Below are positions 60,240 through 64,000 of a stretch of 64,000 nucleotides of DNA, piece after piece (the first letter of the stretch is position 1; each line of letters starts with the position of its first letter). The notes beneath the pieces are model-generated. The model worked only from the letters and a program-made list of their open reading frames with translations. It made no database searches and was not told the DNA's origin. Made by a program: the position numbers and the translations under genes. The DNA lies in assembly GCA_963773635.1 (NCBI GenBank), contig CAVZBW010000005.1:2728001-2792000 (forward strand), given 5' to 3'. The DNA is from CAVZBW01 sp963773635 (GTDB taxonomy: Bacteria; Actinomycetota; Acidimicrobiia; Acidimicrobiales; RAAP-2).

Positions 60240-60932
60240 ATGCCCGATGAGCAGCGGCGGGGACCCGGGGTGAGCCAAGACGGCGAGGGCGCAGCTGGAG
60301 AGGCCGCGGCCTCGCCGGGCCCGCCGTCCGGCTCCGGGCTTACCCGTGGGTCTCCGTGGCCCGCAGACCAGCAGGTCGACGGGGAAGGTGCGGGGTCGGG
60401 ATCCCTCGCCGACGCCGCGGCGATCGCCGCCGAGCGCGACGAGTACCTGACCGCGCTGCAGCGTCTCCAGGCGGACTTCGAGAATTTCCGCAAGCGGGCG
60501 CAGCGTCAGCAGGAGGACGGGGTGGCTCGCGCCGAGGGCGCGCTCATCACCAAGCTCCTGCCCATCCTCGACGTGCTCGACCTGGCCCAGGCCCACCTGG
60601 GCGAGTCCGGGGGATCGGGCGACGTGGACGCGGCCGGCGGCGATGTTGGAGCCGAGGGCAAGGCCCTTGCGCAGGCGCGAACGTTGTTGCTCGACGCCCT
60701 CTCCAAGGAGGGCCTCGAGCGGATCGACCAAGCCGAGGTCGTCTTCGACCCCGTGGTCCACGACGCGGTGAGCCACCAGCCGGCCGACGAAGCCGGGGAA
60801 CCAGGCGGCGAGGACGGATCGGCCCCGGACCCGGGAGAGCCCTCGCTGCCCCGGGTCGGGCAGGTACTGCGGGCCGGCTATCGCTGGCGCGGCCAGACCC
60901 TGCGTCCGGCGATGGTCCAGGTGCGCGGCTGA
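60240..60932 (+). CDS. grpE: Nucleotide exchange factor GrpE
   Basis: 230 residues. A disordered 60-residue head leads into the coiled-coil ERDEYLTALQRLQADFENFRKRAQRQQED and the family pattern ALITKLLPILDVLDLAQAHL, ending GQVLRAGYRWRGQTLRPAMVQV. It releases ADP from DnaK. The ATG at 60240 follows GGGGGACC; a GTG at 60222 overlapping the dnaK stop is possible. The middle insert (SGGSGDVDAAGGDVGAEG) is longer than usual. Confidence 0.95.
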   Translation: MPDEQRRGPGVSQDGEGAAGEAAASPGPPSGSGLTRGSPWPADQQVDGEGAGSGSLADAAAIAAERDEYLTALQRLQADFENFRKRAQRQQEDGVARAEGALITKLLPILDVLDLAQAHLGESGGSGDVDAAGGDVGAEGKALAQARTLLLDALSKEGLERIDQAEVVFDPVVHDAVSHQPADEAGEPGGEDGSAPDPGEPSLPRVGQVLRAGYRWRGQTLRPAMVQVRG

Positions 60933-60983
60933 GTCGGGTGCACCGGGTGGAGTTCGACGGGAATTTGGATCGGGAAGTGAGCG

Positions 60984-62123
60984 ATGGCGCCACAGCGTGA
61001 GTGGTTCGAAAAGGACTACTACAAGGTGCTCGGCGTGGCCTCGACGGCCTCCGACAAGGAGATCAGCCGCGCCTATCGGAAGCTGGCCAAGGAGCTCCAC
61101 CCCGATCGGAACCCGGGCGCCGAGGACCGCTTCAAGGAGGTCGCTGCGGCCTACGAGGTCCTGGGCGATCCCGACAAGCGCAAGGAGTACGACGAGGTCC
61201 GCCGCCTCGGCCCGATGGCCGGGGGACTCGGCGGTCCCGGCGGCTTTGGCGGCGGCGGCTTCGGTGGGCCCGGAGGTGGGACCTTCCGGGTCGAGGACAT
61301 GGGCAACCTGGGCGACCTCTTTGGGGGCATCTTCGGGGGCCGCGGGGCAGGGGGACGGCGCGCCAGGGGTCCCCAGCGCGGGGCTGACGTCGAGACGGAG
61401 CTGCACCTCTCGTTCAAGGACGCCGTCCACGGGGCCACCACCTCGGTCAACGTCCCCGAGGAGGCGACCTGCCATACGTGCCACGGCACGGGCGCCAAGC
61501 CCGGTACCTCTGCGCACACCTGCGAGCGTTGCGGCGGCCGGGGTGTGCTGGATGACAACCAGGGCCTGTTCTCCCTCGCCACGATCTGCCCGGTCTGCAA
61601 CGGCCGGGGCACCGTGGTCGACGACCCGTGCCCGACGTGCCATGGCTCGGGGATGGAGCGACGTGTCCGCAAGATCCGGGTGCGGATCCCACCCGGCGTC
61701 GAGGACGGCCAGCGCATCCGGGTCAAGGGCAGGGGGGCTCCGGGCCAAGGCTCGGGCCCGCCGGGTGACCTCTACGTCGTGGTGCGGGTCGGGCGGCACA
61801 AGCTGTTCGGCCGCCGGGGGCGTGACCTCACCATCACGGTCCCCGTGACCTTCCCGGAGGCGACGCTCGGGACGACCGTGACGGTGCCCACGCTGGACGG
61901 GCCGGTGACGGTCCGCGTCCCGGCGGGGACGGCGTCGGGCAAGACGCTGCGGGTCCGCGGCCGGGGGGTCTCCGCCGGCGGCTCCAAGAACGGCAAGCCC
62001 GGCGATCTGCTGGTCAAGATCGAGGTCTCGGTGCCGACCAACCTGACCGACGAGCAGAGGTCGGCCGTCGAGAACCTGGCCGCGGTGAGCGATGCGGCAC
62101 CGCGCTCAAACCTGGAGGCATGA
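60984..62123 (+). CDS. dnaJ: Chaperone DnaJ (Hsp40)
   Basis: 379 residues. J-domain DYYKVLGVASTASDKEISRAYRKLAKELHPDRNPGAE with HPD (about 40), a Gly-rich segment, the zinc region CHTCHGTGAKPG, CERCGGRG, CPVCNGRG, CPTCHGSGM, then the C-terminal beta domains. It stimulates DnaK ATPase and binds clients. hspR begins one base after the stop. Confidence 0.97.
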   Translation: MAPQREWFEKDYYKVLGVASTASDKEISRAYRKLAKELHPDRNPGAEDRFKEVAAAYEVLGDPDKRKEYDEVRRLGPMAGGLGGPGGFGGGGFGGPGGGTFRVEDMGNLGDLFGGIFGGRGAGGRRARGPQRGADVETELHLSFKDAVHGATTSVNVPEEATCHTCHGTGAKPGTSAHTCERCGGRGVLDDNQGLFSLATICPVCNGRGTVVDDPCPTCHGSGMERRVRKIRVRIPPGVEDGQRIRVKGRGAPGQGSGPPGDLYVVVRVGRHKLFGRRGRDLTITVPVTFPEATLGTTVTVPTLDGPVTVRVPAGTASGKTLRVRGRGVSAGGSKNGKPGDLLVKIEVSVPTNLTDEQRSAVENLAAVSDAAPRSNLEA

Positions 62124-62124
62124 G

Positions 62125-62589
62125 GTGGACACGGCACGAGCCAGTCAGTCGCGGACAGGGGCGTCCCGAGATCGCGACCGGGCCTCCACGGGTCGCTCGG
62201 CGAGACCCGAGCGGTCGCAGGCCGTCTACGTGATCTCCGTGGCGGCCGAGCTGGTCGGCATGCATCCGCAGACCCTGCGCATCTACGAGCGCAAGGGCCT
62301 GCTCGACCCGAGCCGCACGAGCGGTGGGAGCCGCCGGTTCTCCGAGCGCGACCTCGACCGTCTCCAACGTATACAGGAGCTGACCAACGCCGGGCTCAAC
62401 CTGGAAGGAGTGCGCCGGGTGCTCGAGCTCGAGCGGGAGGTGTCCGGCCTGCGCGACGAGCTCGAGCGCGTGCGGGCCGAGGCGCGGGAGGCCGTCGAGC
62501 GCATCCACCGCACCTACCGCCGCGACCTCGTGCCGGTCAGCCACGCCCCCGTCCCGTACCGGAAGATCGAGCGAAAGTTGAACGACTGA
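62125..62589 (+). CDS. hspR: Heat-shock repressor HspR (MerR family)
   Basis: 154 residues from GTG. The HTH is VISVAAELVGMHPQTLRIYERKGLLDPSRTSGGSRRFSERDLDRL in segments (about 42-85), then a coiled-coil LEGVRRVLELEREVSGLRDELERVRAEAREA. An N-terminal Arg/Ser/Thr-rich extension of about 38 residues precedes the HTH. In Streptomyces HspR represses the dnaK and clpB operons with DnaK as co-repressor. clpB starts two bases after the stop. Confidence 0.95.
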   Translation: MDTARASQSRTGASRDRDRASTGRSARPERSQAVYVISVAAELVGMHPQTLRIYERKGLLDPSRTSGGSRRFSERDLDRLQRIQELTNAGLNLEGVRRVLELEREVSGLRDELERVRAEAREAVERIHRTYRRDLVPVSHAPVPYRKIERKLND

Positions 62590-62590
62590 A

Positions 62591-64000
62591 ATGGCACTGG
62601 ACCCGGAACGTTGGACCGTCAAGACGCGAGAGGCGTTTGCGGAGGCGTCCCAACGGGCCTCCGCCGCGCACCACGCCGAGATCGGGGCCGCCCACCTGCT
62701 GGCCGCCGTGCTGGCCCAGCCGGAGGGGATCGCCGGGCCGCTGCTCGAGCGGGTGGGGACGTCGGCCGACGACGTCCGCCGCAGGCTGGACGAGGAGCTG
62801 GGCCGGATGCCCCGCGCCGTGGGCGGATCGGAGCCCGGCCTCGGCCGAGAGGCCAGGGACATGCTCGAGGCCGCCGACACGCTGCGTCGGGACATGGGGG
62901 ACGACTACCTGTCGGTCGAGCACCTGCTGCTCGCCGGAGCCGAGCACCTGGGCGTGTCTCGAGACCAGCTGCTGGCCGCGCTGCGCGAGGTCCGGGGTAG
63001 CCACCGCGTCACCTCGCCCACACCGGAGGAGACGTTCCAGGCGCTCGAGAAGTACGGGCGGGACCTGACCGAACTGGCTCGGCAGGGCAAGCTCGATCCC
63101 GTCATCGGTCGCGACGAGGAGATCCGTCGTGTCATCCAGGTCCTCTCTCGACGCACCAAGAACAACCCGGTCCTCATCGGTGACCCGGGCGTCGGCAAGA
63201 CCGCCATCGTCGAGGGTCTGGCCAACCGCATCGTGGAGGGGGACGTCCCCGAGGGCCTCAAGGGCAAGAGGGTGGTGGCCCTCGATCTCGGCTCGATGGT
63301 GGCCGGAGCCAAGTACCGCGGCGAGTTCGAGGAACGCCTGAAGGCGGTGCTCAAGGAGATCACCGACTCCGAGGGAGAGGTGGTCTCCTTCGTCGACGAG
63401 CTGCACACCATCGTGGGGGCCGGCGCCGCCGAGGGCGCGATGGACGCCGGCAACATGATCAAGCCGTTGCTGGCGCGTGGCGAGCTCCGCCTGATCGGCG
63501 CCACGACCCTCGACGAGTACCGCAAGTACATCGAGAAGGACGCCGCGCTCGAGCGCCGTTTCCAGCAGGTGTTCGTGGGTCAGCCCTCGGTCAACGACAC
63601 GATCGCCATCCTGCGCGGCCTGAAGGAGCGCTACGAGGTCCACCACGGCGTCCGCATCCAGGACGCCGCGCTGGTGGCTGCGGCCGTTCTGTCGGACCGC
63701 TACGTGACCGGACGCTTCCTGCCGGACAAGGCCATCGACCTGATCGACGAGGCCGGCAGCCGCCTGCGCATCGAGATCGACTCCCTCCCGACGGAGCTCG
63801 ACGTGGTCAACCGGCGCATGCGCCAGCTCGAGATCGAGCGCATGGCGCTGGAAAAGGAGTCCGACGAGGCGTCGCAGGAGCGGCTCGACAAGCTCGAGGA
63901 GGAGCTCGCCGAGCTGACCGAGCAACGCGACGCCATGACGGCCCACTGGCAGGCCGAGAAGGCGGCCATCACCGAGATCCGTGGGCTCAAGGGGGCCCTC
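62591..64000 (+). CDS. clpB: ClpB disaggregase, N-terminal part (runs off the window)
   Basis: Frame MALDPERWTVKTREAFAEASQRAS continues to the window end without a stop (470 codons seen; the family is about 860). N-domain with two Clp_N repeats (about 1-150), first AAA+ module: EKYGRDLTELARQGKLDPVIGRDEEIRRVIQVLSRRTKNNPVLIGDPGVGKTAIVEGL in segments (Walker A about 199-206), SFVDELHTIVGAG (Walker B), then the start of the coiled middle domain (ELDVVNRRMRQLEIERMALEKE). With DnaK it rescues aggregated proteins. It is translationally coupled to hspR. Confidence 0.95.
   Translation, partial: MALDPERWTVKTREAFAEASQRASAAHHAEIGAAHLLAAVLAQPEGIAGPLLERVGTSADDVRRRLDEELGRMPRAVGGSEPGLGREARDMLEAADTLRRDMGDDYLSVEHLLLAGAEHLGVSRDQLLAALREVRGSHRVTSPTPEETFQALEKYGRDLTELARQGKLDPVIGRDEEIRRVIQVLSRRTKNNPVLIGDPGVGKTAIVEGLANRIVEGDVPEGLKGKRVVALDLGSMVAGAKYRGEFEERLKAVLKEITDSEGEVVSFVDELHTIVGAGAAEGAMDAGNMIKPLLARGELRLIGATTLDEYRKYIEKDAALERRFQQVFVGQPSVNDTIAILRGLKERYEVHHGVRIQDAALVAAAVLSDRYVTGRFLPDKAIDLIDEAGSRLRIEIDSLPTELDVVNRRMRQLEIERMALEKESDEASQERLDKLEEELAELTEQRDAMTAHWQAEKAAITEIRGLKGAL

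Overview
The window is a high-GC actinobacterial chromosome segment close to the replication origin. The left end carries parA-parB, a CwlM-like protein, trxA and trxB, an order conserved beside oriC in Actinobacteria (as in Mycobacterium tuberculosis). It continues into murJ, a DUF6049 protein and the CCA-adding enzyme, again the mycobacterial order. Split PadR-ino1, DUF5318-panB, F420/PPOX-type flavin proteins, 21 or more GTG/TTG starts and a tRNA without encoded CCA agree. A free-living Acidimicrobiia-like member is my inference, not something the sequence proves.

Layout. 1-12.4 kb: partition, thioredoxin and envelope genes, tRNA maturation (pcnA), and the PadR-inositol phosphate synthase operon. 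12.5-17.4 kb: DUF5318-panB, then the rpsF-ssb-rpsR-rplI block and dnaB. 17.5-28.4 kb: accessory metabolism (epoxide-hydrolase-like protein with a TetR regulator, methyltransferases, aquaporin, a rearranged phosphatase, GH1 glycosidase, PrxQ, and an orphan PhoB-type regulator with an 11-bp repeat array resembling PHO boxes). 28.4-33.4 kb: FAD dehydrogenase, then PgeF-MurL-MurD2, which points to the L-glutamate/epimerase route of peptidoglycan precursor synthesis. 33.5-39.3 kb: a 1120-residue cyclase/ATPase and secreted proteins. 39.3-43.0 kb: a ferric-iron-type ABC importer. 43.2-49.7 kb: a copper-handling island. 49.8-52.2 kb: a decayed luciferase-like gene, a hydrolase, tRNA-Gly and a degenerate tnpB. 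52.3-58.2 kb: an Fe-S oxidoreductase, amtB-glnB and gpmA. 58.2-64 kb: dnaK-grpE-dnaJ-hspR-clpB, cut by the window end.

The most interesting region is the copper island. It holds a Sco1-like protein, a lipoprotein, a 55-residue metallothionein with the cysteine spacing of mycobacterial MymT, a BlaI/CopY-type repressor with seven cysteines packed into its N-terminus, two membrane proteins, a CopZ-like HMA domain protein and a CopA-type ATPase. Two copies of a TACTACGnnnTGTAG element lie in the two promoter regions. Together these look like one metal-sensing regulon.

A caution on quality: several genes that should be essential (parB, pcnA, ino1) are broken by single-base indels, mostly in short homopolymers and clustered at 9.4-11.5 kb. 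This fits uncorrected long-read error better than real gene loss. Annotations there are assembled across frames.
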